A stretch of 64,000 nt of DNA from Heliocidaris erythrogramma (lineage: Eukaryota; Echinodermata; Echinoidea; Camarodonta; Echinometridae). Below, in pieces: positions 10,123 to 22,985 of this stretch. Each line of letters begins with the position of its first letter. The stretch's first letter is position 1. The stretch covers positions 33,660,208 to 33,724,207 of the forward strand of contig CM046856.1 in NCBI GenBank assembly GCA_025617745.1, given 5' to 3'. Under the pieces are notes generated by a model. It was not told the origin of the DNA, searched no databases, and saw only the letters and a program-made list of their open reading frames with translations. A program made the position numbers and the translations under genes.

Positions 10123-10545
10123 ATGACAATTACCCCGTTGTTATTACACCCCATCCATGCTATCAAATCATCACCACATCAATCTCCACCACTACCACTA
10201 CCACCACCCCCACCACTACCGCAACCACCACAACCACCACCACCGCCACCAACGTTTACACAGTCGCCACACCCCTTTCTCACCACCGCCTATGTCTTTA
10301 TCACTATCATTAAGTCATTATTATCTTTGCCGATACTTCACCGTATGTACCACTGCCACCATTACCACCACCATCATCACCATCCCCATCACCACTACCG
10401 CTGCCGCCACCTTAACCACCACCATTATCATCATAAAACCCCACCATTATCATTATAAAACCCATCCCAATAACCCCATTGTCACAACCATCAATATTAC
10501 CTCCATGATACCACTATCACCGTCACACAATTATTATACCATCCA
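10123..10545. repeat. CCA/CAT/ATC triplet-rich tract
   Basis: A long degenerate run of CCA, ACC and ATC units. It produces histidine- and proline-rich frames in all three phases of the plus strand, as expected from a satellite and not from a gene. Confidence 0.9.
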
Positions 10546-12434
10546 TAGTAGATGTGAACATAGTGTTCAATTAGTGCATTGCCCTATTGGAGCAGAAACA
10601 TTTATTTTTTACTGGTTATTGATAAACTTATTCAAAATACATAAGGGGTTTTCCTGCACAGTTTCTTATTATTGAGTAGACCTGCTTGTCATATATATTT
10701 CTGTCATAATGGTCTAATTATCTAATGGTCTAATGGTCTAACGCAAGCGTTCCGCCTACCGCATTGAAAGCATCCTTAAAGTAAACATCGATCTCTCTTT
10801 CGTAACGAACATTTTCGATGTTCGCTTGCACTTTCAGAAAAGGCTAGAAAAGGCCTAGCGAGCCACACATTGTAAAGAATATTCTGGAAAAAGAGTCTCC
10901 CATAGGAAGAGACTTTTCCTAGAACTGAGGGAGATTCTTCTCAAGGTCGTTTGAAAGCCTGCAAGCGTCAGGTTGCCTGTCACATAATGGGATCGCATCA
11001 AAATGAATTCTTGTCCCCACATAGTCCCCCTTCTCATCATGAGCATTAATGGGAGTGTGTTTCATCCGATCCTGGAGGATAATAGCGTGGAGACAGTGAG
11101 GTTAAACCAAATCAAAGAGATTTGTTCCCTGTAAGACCAACGATTACTAGGCAAGCCGTAAATAAGGCAGCTGAAGACAGAAGGTTATGGAGTACCTCCG
11201 TCTCAAGATCCATCACATTACCACCCAACTATGGGACATAGATAGATAGATACGTGAGTATTCCCCGTCACGAACAGGAGGAACTATAGGAAAAGAATGT
11301 TCTTCAAGCGTATCCCAAGACAACTCAACCATACCGCTCACAAAATAAATAAAGCTTTTCCCCCGAGTTGAAAAAAAACGTCCTGTTCACTTATGTCATA
11401 TAGATTCTCTGTTTTTCCCTCATTTGGGGGAATGGTTGACTGCTTTTCTTGTCTCAGTCTTCTCCCAGTTCAAGACCCTCTGTTAATACTATTCCGCTTC
11501 CCCGAGGTGCAGTGCACATCTGTTAAGATTTCTGTCTATATGTCGTAGCTAATGAGAAGTGGAAAGTGAACGTGACAATATCCCACTGTCAAACACGTTT
11601 CTCTTCTAAGCCCCCTGTTTGATGAGGAACTGTTGGACTGACACCTCTAATGTTAATATGATTAATGTAATAGGATCATTCAGTGTCAACAAAACGAGGA
11701 TTGTTAGGTATGTTGTAAAAGTCTTGCGAGTTCCGAACTTTACGGCTGAGTAATGATGATTGGGCTCTCATGTGTCTACAAACTTTTGCCAAACATACCA
11801 CCAGACATATTTACACGGTAATAAGTCTGGTGAACTTAGGTTGAACTTCATTTTAACGAGAACGAAAACAAAATATGATATATGACATAGCCCTTTCCCT
11901 CCTAACACCCCGAAGAATAACTTTGCATAAATATCATGAATAATCTATGCGGAGCTATGTAGTCATATTTCAATTCAGTGCGTTCTTTCTCACATTGTGC
12001 CAATCCTGTTGTCAAGTATTCATACTGTAATGGATGTTTTTTTTTGGTTCTTGCCTCAATGGTTAGACATGGATGTGTCGTGGCGTTAAATCGGCCTCAA
12101 TTTCCACATACATTTCTACTTTAATGAATTTCATGTAAAAATGATTATGTTAATGATGCACTCATGTACTTTGGACTTTCACCAATCTGCTTGTATGATC
12201 TTTCTGATTTCTTTCAGAACAACTTGCTAAAATAAGGTTGTATATCTCTTTAACCTCGTCAATTTTCTCTTGCCACGAAAATCTGACCATTGTAAGGCTA
12301 AAGACTGAAGATTTTTTAAACACTCGATGTGGCTTTATTTAAGATCAGACGCGAAAACAGTTCCTGTGGCATCTGTCTGAACATGGCTTCTTTTCAGCTA
12401 TTTGAAATAACCTCTGCTCGATGACAACACATCG
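10546..12434. other. Non-coding stretch without recognised genes
   Basis: Three close copies of TAATGGTC lie near 10716-10740. A possible acceptor at about 12220 (TTTCTTTCAG) has no supporting coding frame after it. No element ends were recognised. Confidence 0.4.
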
Positions 12435-12847
12435 TACACTGTAAAAAAAAATAATTGTAAAACTACAGGTTTTTGGGGCCCTTGAAATTACACGTTATTT
12501 CCGTTATTTCAATTTAACAGTCTTTTCCCTGTAAAACAACAGTAAGTTTGTTGGTTTACCACAAACCAGCATATATTTACATGCAATCGCCGGACATAAA
12601 ACACTGTTAATTTTTTCCCCTCATACTTAAACAAGTTACCGTGTTAAATTACAAATCGTTTCTATGGTTCCGTTTTAATTTACATAGATTTTCCTGTTAG
12701 AAAATTAAAGTTTGTACTATTTAACAAATACATGTATGACTGTATACAGTTTCCTGTTATACGGAAACCTGTTATTTTACATGTACTGTGGAAAAACTGA
12801 CTCCCAGGAAATTTCTGTGAAAAAACGGCAATCTTGTTTACAGTGTA
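12435..12847. mobile_element. MITE with TACACTGTAAA ends
   Basis: The left end TACACTGTAAA and the right end TTTACAGTGTA are inverted. The 413-bp interior has several short CCTGTTA and TAACAG blocks and no coding frame. The ends resemble those of the element at 16789-16986. The superfamily was not determined. Confidence 0.6.
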
Positions 12848-14185
12848 TATGTAGGGTTTGCTTCCTCTACTATAAAGACAGCCATGTGAATCAGTTATTT
12901 AACCACAACAGATCGAAGAATATTCTTATTCAACACAAAGTGCTTTATAAACTCTTCCCCTTGTCATGCGTGTTGTAGTATGTTTTTTTTCAAGATGCAG
13001 TTTCTCGAATCATGATCAGTTTACACACTGCGCTCAAAGTCACATGCAAGTGAAGATTGGTGTATCGATTGAACCTGAGCCAGAGGCTGGCTGAGAGGAA
13101 ATAGAACAATCTATTCCTCGTTGGCTATTTAAACATTTTAAATGCGTTTAGTATAAAGGTTCAGGCGTGTCGGATAAGGGGCATTCTTTCGACAGTTGCC
13201 CTCAATAATTGAGACAGAGAGAAGAAATTTCATTTTTGTCCCCCTCAATAAATCATGATAGATCAGACCAATGGGGTATACTATGGGGCACATGAAGTAA
13301 GACATGTAAGATATAGGCGAATCATTTACCCCAGAATAGAACAGCTTCGTTTCAATCGAGGTACAGGTCATTACTTAGTAGAAGGTGCTTGAAAACCCCT
13401 CGTATGGTTATTTTCTCAGGATGTTCAGGTCATTGGCCACCTTTTAGTGATTTACCCTGCTCTCATTTCTGTTCTGCATTATTTGGCCTGTTGTTTTGTA
13501 TTGTGAAAAATAAAGTTCCCCCTTTTTCCCTACATTGTACGTATATGCTGCTTTAAAACCCTGTACTCTTTTCATGATATTACATCTACACATTTTAGAA
13601 ACACACTTTTGACCCCTTCCTTAAGACTTGGACGTTTGCAGTCCTTTTTTTCCCCTTAAATTTTCTCTCCTTCTACCCCAGCTCTAAATCATACAAACCG
13701 TCTTTTATGCATTTTCTCACGTTCTCATCTTTATCTTCGCTCCCTCTCTCTTCCTCCATTCTTTCCCCGTTCCATCTGTCTTACCCCCAAATTAGCAATT
13801 TCTGTAAATACCCAAATATACGACATAATTTATGTATTAATTATCAGCCAGATTTTACAATAGTTTTAATACGTCCAATCATTCACATTGACGATTGTCC
13901 CGCAGATTTCGAAGCAGAGAACTTTTAGAATTGAATAATAATCACAGTGAAAGAATTAATGCAACGTAAGCAGTGCATCAAACCCAGTAAGATATTCATA
14001 GTTGCATCTAATTTCCATGCAACCGACTCTGAATATATAGTTCAGAGGCATGATGTGGTCAGTTGTCCTGATGCACTTGTAATCTGACATCGAAGTGACC
14101 AAGATTTTAAAATATCTCAAGAACCATTTGAGGGATGAACTTACAACTTGTAAATAGTATACATTACCATGGGGAGGTGCAGCCA
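12848..14185. other. Non-coding stretch without recognised features
   Basis: A pyrimidine-rich part lies at about 13600-13790. Short open frames have no motif, splice context or composition that supports coding. Confidence 0.4.
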
Positions 14186-15245
14186 ATCCGCAGGTCCCCA
14201 AAAAGTGCGCTATTTTATTTCCAGTTCTGCCTGACTATGAATACATAATGAGCAAGAACAGCCAGGAACATCTTATTTGCAAACTATTGAATAGATTACT
14301 TATCATTCACCAATTTCCATAAGTTATGCATCAAATAAAAGAAGAGGGATCAGAGATTTGTGACATGCTTTTGTTGTTTTCAAAATAAAAGACGAAATTG
14401 GTAAAAAATGGTGTTCCTTTTATGACAAAAAATGGAAATGAAATGAAATATAAATCTGGCCTAAACTACCATAGTTTTATTGTGAGCCAGGGCAAATTTG
14501 ACATGAGCGTAAAGGGCATTTTCTGTACTTTCCAAAGACTGAAATAACATTAATGTGCACTTCATGACAGGGTCAGGATCCAGCAATATGTAACCAATGT
14601 ACACACTTTGTCTTTAAAAAAGTCAATTCCAGCATTCCGATTGGTTACCACCACGCAAGATGTTTTCTCACAGCCTGGCAACAGCTATGCGCATGTTTGC
14701 GCAAGGATGAAGCAACAGGTTGCGCATTGTTTCATTCAACGCGCACTTGGTTACAGATGGCTTGCTTGCCAATCACAGGGCTAAGATTCTATGGTTTTGA
14801 CCATGGTCTTGACAACGGATGATCTGCGGCTGAATATTGCTGGATCCTGACTCTGTCATAAATCTATGGATGTTTTGAATGTAACGATGAAAAAGATGAG
14901 ATTCCAGCGCTTCCATACATATGTGTCTTGATGGCGGCTCATATACTTTTTATATGTCTTTTAACAACTTGAAATCTTGTGAAAAAAAGGCTTTTGTATG
15001 ACTATTTCATCAGTTATTTTAAACAACTTATTTCTAAAATTCTGACTAAAACAAAATATCCCTGTGTTGGTAAACTATTCATTTATTTTTGGAGAAAGTC
15101 TAATGAGCATAGCATTTATATTTATTTAAGAACATAACTTTAAAGATGACCATGCGATACAGCCGACTGGGTGCAGGGAGAGAGTCCACTTCGGGCACTG
15201 GAAATAAAATGCGCGACTTTTGCTCATTTGCATACGACCTGCGGT
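14186..15245. mobile_element. Possible 1-kb element with degraded terminal inverted repeats
   Basis: CCGCAGGTC near 14190 and GACCTGCGG near 15236 are inverted. Next to them GCTATTTTATTTCCAGT (about 14208) is matched in inverse by ACTGGAAATAAAATGCGC (about 15196). The space between them contains another MITE at 14564-14860. An old element disrupted by a later one is the simplest reading. The arms are short and diverged. Confidence 0.4.
14564..14860. mobile_element. MITE with ATGACAGGGTCAGGATCC ends
   Basis: The left end ATGACAGGGTCAGGATCCAG and the right end CTGGATCCTGACTCTGTCAT are inverted repeats of about 26 bp with one mismatch. The interior (about 245 bp) is GC-richer than the flanks and has inverted GTAACCAA/TTGGTTAC and ATTGG/CCAAT blocks. 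No coding frame was seen. Confidence 0.8.
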
Positions 15246-15346
15246 CTGACTGTCTGATATAATTAGATTTGGAGTCATTCGGTCAAATGCCTGTCACTTG
15301 AGTAAGTATGCATAGAATACTGAGGTTGGTGGTCCTTTTGGGGGTA

Positions 15347-15632
15347 CCCGTTTTTCCGAAGGGTCCTTCATAATTCCGACGGTTCGTAATTCCGAAATAG
15401 GATTCATAATTCTGAACATTTGATGCATTACTCCGAAGGTTCGTAATTCCGAAAATGAAAAAGGTTCGTAATTCCGAAAATGCAATAGAGTCCTACATAA
15501 CTTTCGGCATTACGAACCTTCGGAAATATGAACCCTTTTTCATTTTCGGAATTATGAACCCTGTTTCATTTTCGGAATTATGAACCGTCGGAGTTACCAA
15601 CCTTCCGACAAACGAACCTTCGGAAAAAACGA
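15347..15632. repeat. Hairpin-forming array of short TTCGTAATTCCGAA repeats
   Basis: The left half repeats GGTTCGTAATTCCGAA-like units, with CATAATTCCGA and GCATTACTCCGA variants. The right half repeats the inverse, TTCGGAATTATGAACC. The outer parts CGTTTTTCCGAAGG and CCTTCGGAAAAAACG are also inverted. The whole can fold into one long imperfect hairpin. It resembles the array at 20201-20472 in design but not in sequence. Confidence 0.8.
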
Positions 15633-16422
15633 CTTGTAACCGTCCTTTCATCGCGATATCTATAGAATCCAGTCCAATTTTATCCACAATGTAGCCAGAG
15701 ATAACTCAATTTCCTTGTAGTTTCAGCACCCTGTAGATATAGTATTAGACACTATTATAAATGCTCACAGAGAAGATGTCCTGATTAGTGATGGACAAAA
15801 TGAGAAATTCAGACGGATGCGTAGAAATATGAAAATGAAGTAGAGAAAGAAGAATTAATTGAAACCTATATAGAAAAGAGACAATTGATGAGGGCCAAAT
15901 TACAAGGTGTTATGAGAGGAACGTAGACAAAAATATAGAACCTGATTACATAAAAGAGAGAGAGAGAGAGAGAGAAAGAAAGAGAAACGGTGGTTAGATG
16001 GAAATTCAATATAAGATTAACGAATCTAAGGTAGATAAAATACTTATCCACTGTAACAAGAGAGAGTGATGAAGAGATTAGGGCTACTTTCTCAATGGAA
16101 TTACGATATTTCTTATATTACGAAAATTATATTTCTTATGAATGTAATGAATTCAGTAGCTGTCCTATAGGAGCATTAACCGAATTTCAAAAACCATATT
16201 TAGTCATTACCAACAGGAGCAGCTGCGTGAAACTGTATATTTGATAATCCCAGATGCATGTGTCATATACGCGGGAAACGTGTGTTACCATTAAAAATAC
16301 ATATAGGGGACTGAAATGTGTGTGAAAAGATGCTCGAAACTAAAGGACAACATTCGTGTTTATTATCATAATAAGAATGAAGGATCGACAATTTTGTAAA
16401 AGAAATTATTTTTGAATTGTAG
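15633..16422. other. Non-coding stretch with a (GA)n tract
   Basis: A GAGAGA tract lies at about 15954-15981. Otherwise nothing was recognised. Confidence 0.4.
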
Positions 16423-16468
16423 ATTTTGATTCATGGTAATGAGAGAACGGATGGCATCGTTGATATTG
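16423..16468 (+). CDS. Possible 46-nt exon, identity unknown
   Basis: The segment lies between TTGAATTGTAG and GGTAAGGC, acceptable splice borders. It is open in a frame reading ILIHGNERTDGIVDI. It is short and has no recognised family, so chance is a serious alternative. Confidence 0.15.
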
Positions 16469-16788
16469 GTAAGGCTTATGCAATTTTATTTCATTTGTGT
16501 TTAGAGGACTCAGTATTTTTCGACTGTTTTAATGATGTATTGTTTCATGATGACTGCATTCTGGAAGGATCTCCAAAGAGTTTTTCTCCTTCAGTCTTTC
16601 TCTTTCTCAATCTCTCTTTCGTTTTACTCCTCCTCTTCGTCATAGCTCTTGTTTCTTTCTATCGTTTTCAATATAATATCTCCTTTTTTATCTTGCTCTT
16701 TGATTATGAATTGATTCATATAATGATGTAAAATTATTTAAGTGCAATATCGCTTTGTCGTTGTGATGTATGTTTTACTGTCGTATTG

Positions 16789-16986
16789 TAACACCGTAAA
16801 AAATAAAAAGTTTTGGCCGTTTTTCTGTTAATACGGTTTTAATGATGTATTGTGAAATGGCAGGAAAATTAGAAATTTTCCTGCCATTTCACAAGAAAAA
16901 ATACCGTATTAACAGAAAAACGGCCAAAACTTGTAATTTTACAAGTAAAAAAACCTGTTAATCTACAGTTATTTTTTTACAGTGTA
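16789..16986. mobile_element. Foldback MITE with ACACCGTAAAAA ends and an internal long hairpin
   Basis: The ends ACACCGTAAAAAATAA and TTATTTTTTTACAGTGT are inverted. Inside, GTTTTGGCCGTTTTTCTGTT and AACAGAAAAACGGCCAAAAC pair exactly, as do GAAATGGCAGGAAAAT and ATTTTCCTGCCATTTC. The result is a hairpin with a very small loop near 16870. No coding frame was seen. Confidence 0.8.
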
Positions 16987-19578
16987 TGTTGTGTTCTATG
17001 TGAGGGAGCTGAATACCTGAGGGCAACAATGATTAAATTCACTTATTCAGCTCCCGTCAAACATTGTACCCTTTCTGTTGATTTGTGTTGATTGATAAAT
17101 AAAATAAAATATTAATAATCATTATTATATTTTTCTCGACCCCCATTCCGCTTTTTTTTTTTTTTTTTTTTTTTTTTGGGGGGGGGGGGGGGGGAGGGGC
17201 GTACTTGGGGCTTGATAAACCTGAAAGCTGACAGTTACCAGGGGAGGTGTCACGAAGCTCAAAACTGATCGTAAAATTGATCTGATTGATTTTTTTAAAG
17301 ACACTAATACCACGACCAATTCAGTTTGTCCTACATTCAAAATCGATTTAGTATATAAGTTGAGCTATACGATTTCATATTTCGTATTTAAAATAGTTAT
17401 CGAATGCGGGGGTGTCCTCCATTAAAGAAAGACAAGCGGTGCTAATCGATAATGCTTAGTTTTAAATCAGAATATTATGTTATGAAATATATAGTAATAA
17501 AAAAAACCAATCTGAATTCCTTCGCGGTTTGCACGCCTATCGTAAATCATGCCCATGAGGCAATGGACTTTTAAGGCGTTTTATGGTACGGTCCAGCTGT
17601 ACAAGGCTAAGCGGCGCCATATTTGAGTGTCGTCCATTTGTGAACAGTCTGCTATAATAGTAGATATTGGGCGAATGTAAGTCCAAAAGATTTACAAGTA
17701 GATAGCAAGGTTATCAAGTGAATACAATGTCATATCCAATAAAGTATTCCATTAAAAAAAGGGGGGATTGGATATTAATTAGAGCGGAAAACATCTTGTC
17801 CATGTTAATATACCCAGGGCGCAAAAACAAATATCATTCGTCCGGCATGTTTTGTAATTGGATGGATAGCACTATCCACATATTTTAACAAGGAAGTTGG
17901 CCGCCATTTCTAAAAAAAATAGTCACATTAAAAAGAGATGACATGTCATGCCTAAAGTTTTTTTTGTGTTGATATCCAGTATCCAAAAATTAATTATACA
18001 GGTTTTAAACACATACGTAGTCATACACATTATTGTACTCAACACATCTTTTAATTGGTTATTGCATGAACTGCATTTTTATGCCGATAATGAATACATG
18101 AGAATGTATGGATCTGTTTGGGATAATTGATCAATTTCAAATTATATAATCGTTAATATTGCAAGCGGATATGCATTTTGATTTGAATAAAGCCTTGCAG
18201 GATATCGTTTTAAAGTCTATTTTCACTAATCGTCGTATTATTTCTTCTCTGCTTGCAGTCAAGGACATCTTTTAAAGAATCAGAATTTGTTTGTTTTCGC
18301 TTGTCATCCCCCTTATCTCTGATGCTTTCATATAAGAAATATGACCACCGTTACAAACTAGGCAATAATGTTTCCCATGGAGGTTGGCCGCCGTTTCCAA
18401 AATGGCGTGACTGTTTTTTTATATCTACTAGAATAGGGAAAGGAAGCGAAATATGTAATCAATCATTTTGCGCAAGAGGAAGAAGACGACATATTAAGAA
18501 GAAAGATTTAGCCGCAAGCTTGCTTTTGACCACCATGGATCGTTTATAAAGAAAACACGGCTTTATTGCTTCAGTGGTGTTTTTGGTTTTCTGCAGCTCT
18601 GTAACTATTTTTGGAGAGATTTGTTGTGTTCGCTTCGCGGACTTCCCCTCCCCACAGGGGTACAGAACAAGGGCAGACGAAATTGTCGAGGTTACTGACA
18701 TTTACTTAAGAGAGGAATACATATGCTGCTTGCATGCTTCAATATATAGATGTCTTAAGCTTCATACCATCGAGCCCTCCAAAGCAATTAGGACGATTTA
18801 GTTCGACCATTAAGCATGCGTCTCGATTGTCATAACTGACAGTTCGACAAAGGCAATTCATTCTTCTATTACTGACCAAAAATTAGATTTTAGATTCCAA
18901 AAGATTTCTCTTTTCTTAATTTTTGACACGATTATGTGAATATTAGATTATTATATGTTAAAAGGGACTATTATTGACAATTTTTGTGATATCTCATTAT
19001 TTCAAAATACATAGGCAGGATAGGTAATTATCCTGCCTTTGCTTTCAATTTTATTTCGAAGCTATCTCTTGATAGTGACACAATTTATCCGTAGGTTGCG
19101 AAACGGGTAATCATGCACGATTGAAATGGATAGAAAGAGGCTATGTTTCCGCGATTTTCGGTGCTGCTCAGCTTTGATGGGTTTTCGAAAATAGAAATGT
19201 CAAAAGGTTTAAAGTATCAAATTATCGAGGGCTCTTCCGGCCCCGTTGACATTCTGGATTCTGGATACATTTTAACGAATTGACATACAATGTGACTTGT
19301 AACGAAGTAATTGTCTTAAAAGATAAAGAAAAATGCAAGTTAGAAGAGCTGGAGGGAACAATTGGCGGTGAACGAGGTTGAGACAGGGGAAAGAGGGGGT
19401 AAGGCAAGTTGTTTATAATTAGACGGGACTTTCACGACTCTAAAGATCATACTGAAGAGATTACAAAAAGTGACAGACAGATGGTCAGCGATCGGTATTA
19501 AAAGAGATCTTTCCGTAATAGTTGTCATGGTATGACATGGTCTAGACACCTACCCTTCGGGTATGGGCTACTAACATC
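16987..19578. other. Non-coding stretch with a T/G homopolymer block and diverged dispersed repeats
   Basis: About 17151-17194 is a T run followed by a G run. About 17086-17120 is an AATAAAATA tail-like tract. The motif GTTGGCCGCC(A/G)TTTC occurs near 17895 and again near 18384, which suggests two diverged copies of one repeat. Open frames at 18253-18801 overlap this repeat and are not considered genes. Confidence 0.4.
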
Positions 19579-19727
19579 TGGGGCCCCGTTTTATAAAACT
19601 TGTCATCAATGACAAGTTGGAATAACTGTTATAAGCTACTGAAATCCTTGCATCGGATTGGCTGAGAGCAACTTTGTCGGTAAATGTCACCGACAAGACA
19701 CTTGATGAAACACCCCCCCCCCCCCCG
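19579..19727. mobile_element. Palindromic MITE of the TTATAAGCTACTGAAATC family, copy 1
   Basis: The left end GGGGCCCCGTTTTATAAAAC leads to the family core ACTGTTATAAGCTACTGAAA and GATTGGCTGAGAGCAA. The right part CTTGATGAAACA runs into a C homopolymer where the usual end would be. This is one of four copies in the window. Confidence 0.8.
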
Positions 19728-20072
19728 ATGCCCGTCTGTTGAGATCGTTTCTGACTGTATGCTTGTAGATTAGATAACCATGTCATAAGCAGTTTATCCA
19801 TAACGTTGTCTCGCAAATAGTTTAGATCTGCAGAATGAAAGGACTGGAAACATATCTTAATATAATCACATTGCATTTTGCCATTTACCATGGCATTTCC
19901 CTATTTTCTTTCTTTCTTTCTTTTTCTATTGTCACATTCTCATATCTCACTTTATTTTATCTGTTGTTATACTTTTTTTTGTCCAATGTACTTTTGGAAT
20001 GTTTCTGATTAACTTTGAAATAAATTATATTCACAATATAATTCCCATTGAATTGGATTGAAATTGAATCGA
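19728..20072 (+). mobile_element. Possible 3' tail of a LINE with a TTGAA-type tail
   Basis: About 19905-20072 is T-rich and then has GAAATAAATTATATTC followed by degenerate TTGAATTGGATTGAAATTG repeats. That is the look of a LINE 3' untranslated end. No protein remnant was identified in front of it, so the call is tentative. Confidence 0.3.
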
Positions 20073-20200
20073 CCGTTCGGCACATTCAGTTCCCCCTTTT
20101 TTGGAGGGGGTGGAAGGGGGTGTTTGCTTAATACCAATAAACTTTTCTTTGTAACGTAAGAAAATGGCTTAATAACCGTTGGAGGTTTCTCGGGGGGTCC

Positions 20201-20472
20201 GCTTGCTATTCATAAGGCCGCTATTCATAGAAAACCGCTATTCATTTAACACGCGTTATGAATAGCGGTCCTCATGAATACGCGTTATGAATAGTGGTCC
20301 TTAAGAGTGGAGGTCCTTTTGAATAGCGAGGTAATTTGTCTATGGTTTGCTCGCTATTCATAAAGACCGCTATTCATACAAAACCGCTATTCATTTAGTC
20401 ACGCGTTATGGATAGCGGTCCTTATGAATAAGTGGTCCTTATGAATAGCGGTCCTTATGACTAGCGAGGTTA
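20201..20472. repeat. Hairpin-forming array of GCTATTCAT repeats
   Basis: CCGCTATTCAT units in the left part of each half are answered by ATGAATAGCGG units in the right part. There are two such palindromic halves (about 20201-20335 and 20348-20472), each with a central ACGCGTTATG. The design is like the 15347-15632 array. Confidence 0.8.
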
Positions 20473-21084
20473 CCCCTTCTCAGGTACGCGTATAGCTCTA
20501 CTCACTTCTGATTTGTATCGATTTTAATGCATCGACCACACATCTCTAATGGTGATTCTAAATATTCTAAGGAACGCTACTTCACATTTTACCCATCCAT
20601 TTCAGTTATCCCGTTTTCATGTCTTTTATATCAATGCTTGAAATATTTTCTTGACAGATTCACCAAGTTGCCGCGCGTGTTTGTTCGGCGTTAAATGTTG
20701 TGTTGATATGGTCGTTAATCTTGTGTCGGATTAGCAGTGCATTTTAAGATTCAATTCTTTGCATTTTCATCCCCACGCATTCCACCTCATTTGAACTTCA
20801 CCTTATCCCCCTATATCCCTTCAAATGTGTATTCTATCTCGTGATTATATTGTTTCATTACTTTGCATTTTTCTTGTTGACTGTTAACATTAGTAAATGA
20901 CTCTACACGTATCTATGTGTCATGCATGTGAATGAAATAAATTTCCTCTTATTATTTACGGATAATTAAAAAAATGAACTAAATTGAATTGAATAAGATT
21001 GAATTTTCGTTTTATATGATATCAATGATAATAATAGAGTATTTTTGTCAATCGCATTATACCTTTGTAAAAGGTCTCAACACG
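20473..21084. other. Non-coding stretch with LINE-tail-like AT-rich sequence
   Basis: About 20930-21005 carries GAAATAAATTTCC and then TTGAATTGAATAAGATTGAA, again like a LINE 3' tail. About 21070-21090 has CGCTATATAAGTGATT, which resembles the tail of the SINE at 22986-23265. Confidence 0.35.
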
Positions 21085-22101
21085 CTATATAAGTGATTTA
21101 TTCTTGGTCTTAGGGGAACTGCGTTGAATTGGTTTCAGTCTTATCTTGATGGCTGGTCAGCACAAGTCGACATAGATGGGGAACTTTCAGATCCAACCAT
21201 TTCTAGGTTTGGTTTACCCCAGGGCTCAGTTGTAGGTCCCACTGGTTTCACAGTTTATATTCTCCCAGTTGGCGACATCGCCCGGTACCATAATGTTTCG
21301 TATCATGTTTATGCTGATGACATTCAGTTGTATGTAGCATTTGATCCTAAAATTCCTGGGGAACTGGATAAGGCCATGTTTTCACTACAATCTTATATAT
21401 CAGATATAAGGAACTGGCTGACAGCAAATAAGTTAAAACTCAATGATAGTAAAACTGAATTTTTCATTGCTGCATCACCATACAATTACAAAAATTTGCC
21501 AGATTTAACACTGTCAGTTGGTGAAGTTTCTATACATCCATCGGATTCAATAAGGAATCTGGGTGCCTTTTTTGATGTTAACATGACTATTTACACACAT
21601 TAACAATGTTTGCCGCAGTGTGATTTTTCATTTGAGGAACATATCTAGGATTCGTAAATTTATTGATCAAACTACTTGTCATCATGCTGTAAGGTCACTT
21701 ATTCTTTCCAGACTAGACTATTGTAACTATTGTAATGGGCTTCTTTCCTCTATACCAAAATCTCATGTAAACCGTCTACTTCCCAACCTTTACTTCGTTC
21801 CCTTCACTGGCTGCCCATTCAAAAACGTATCATCTTCAAATTAGTTCTTTATGTTTATAAATATCTCAGTAACCAGGCTCCAGGGTACCTATCTGAATGC
21901 TTAACTGTATATACACCTAGTAGAAATCTCAGATCCTCAAATCATAACCTTCAGCTCAGCTACCCAATGACCCGAAATTTGTCAGGTGATAGGACTTTCA
22001 CAGTTACTGCATCGAGGCTATGGAATAATCTCCCCTTGACCATTAGACAGTCAGCATCCATAAAGACCTTTAAAAAAGCTGTGAAATCATATTTATTTTA
22101 A
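21085..22101 (+). mobile_element. 5'-truncated CR1/L2/Jockey-group LINE, degraded reverse transcriptase
   Basis: The remnant starts inside the reverse transcriptase, around a G-L-R-G-T-A-L-N-W-F stretch. It keeps LPQGSVVGP and the catalytic box YADD at 21310-21321. It runs to a typical C-terminal end, LWNNLPLTIRQSASIKTF, with a stop near 22100. It is dead: a frameshift lies near 21600 where a stop (TAA at 21601-21603) interrupts the frame, a 9-base duplication near 21725 doubles the C-N-Y motif, and about 20 codons are missing before LLRSLHWLPIQKR near 21790. The endonuclease and 5' part are absent. No poly-A tail or clear target-site duplication was found. Confidence 0.85.
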
Positions 22102-22985
22102 ATCCGCTATCAAACTTTGTAACAGGTACATTCATTACATTTTGTCTCCATAAAACTACCTGGTAGTTTCCCACATGGACGATTGAAGAGTTTTCTGATT
22201 TATGTTTATATAAAAAAATATAATATGTTCTATAATTTAAATATTTTGTAAACGCTCCGAAAACCCACTGACACTAATATTTGATATGTGCTCATGAATG
22301 TCACGTAATCATTATTCAATTATGCACTAATGGTGCATTCCATGATATCCAGGTGGAAGTATTCTTTTTAAAGGGGGAAACAAAAGCTATTCATGAGGCA
22401 CCTCTATCACTCCCAGAGTTATTTTTCTGAAGTGCACATAAAGGGACCCTCCATGTCTAAAATATCTGTGGATATTTGGGGTCATTTGTACCATGTGCTA
22501 ACTACGAACTGGTCTATTATAGCCTTGTCTTTTCATGTGGTGGTAGTATTTGCTAGGTATAAACATGGGTAATATACGTAAACATTGATAATTTCTTGGG
22601 AACGATTATGATGATTTAGGGTGATAATGATTCCCGTTGCCTTGCGAGAGAAGCACATTTTTTATTGCTTATTGGGTTAAAGAAAAAATCATAAGGTTAT
22701 GAGTTATGAAGGCCATCTACTGAAATTTCAGCGTACACACTATATTCATGTCTCTATTTCATATATTTTTTTTCAGATTAGTTTTCTTAAAACTTGAAAG
22801 GTGATAAAGATATGCAAATGCATGCATTCTAATTAAGATGAAAATCACACAGCATAACAGTACATTGACGATTGGCGCATTGGCGATATTAAATTGAACA
22901 AATGAGCAGGGTGGAATAGATACATTATGACTTTACATGCAGTTGGTAAATATTGTAAGTAATTAGAGGTATAGCTTATTAAAGA
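22102..22985. other. Non-coding stretch; the first part may be LINE 3' sequence
   Basis: The first 150 bases or so after the LINE stop may be its 3' untranslated region, but no tail marks the end. The rest shows nothing recognisable. Confidence 0.35.

Noticed and set aside
10123-10675. Histidine- and proline-rich open frames of 111 and 172 codons
   Set aside because: They are produced by CCA/CAT triplet repeats in all phases and have no conserved domain or splice context.
15347-15632. Possible CRISPR-like or regulatory-site array
   Set aside because: Unit spacing is irregular and the units are inverted in the second half, which fits a hairpin repeat.
18253-18801. Open frames of 98 and 75 codons
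   Set aside because: They overlap a diverged dispersed repeat (GTTGGCCGCC motif) and have no known domain.
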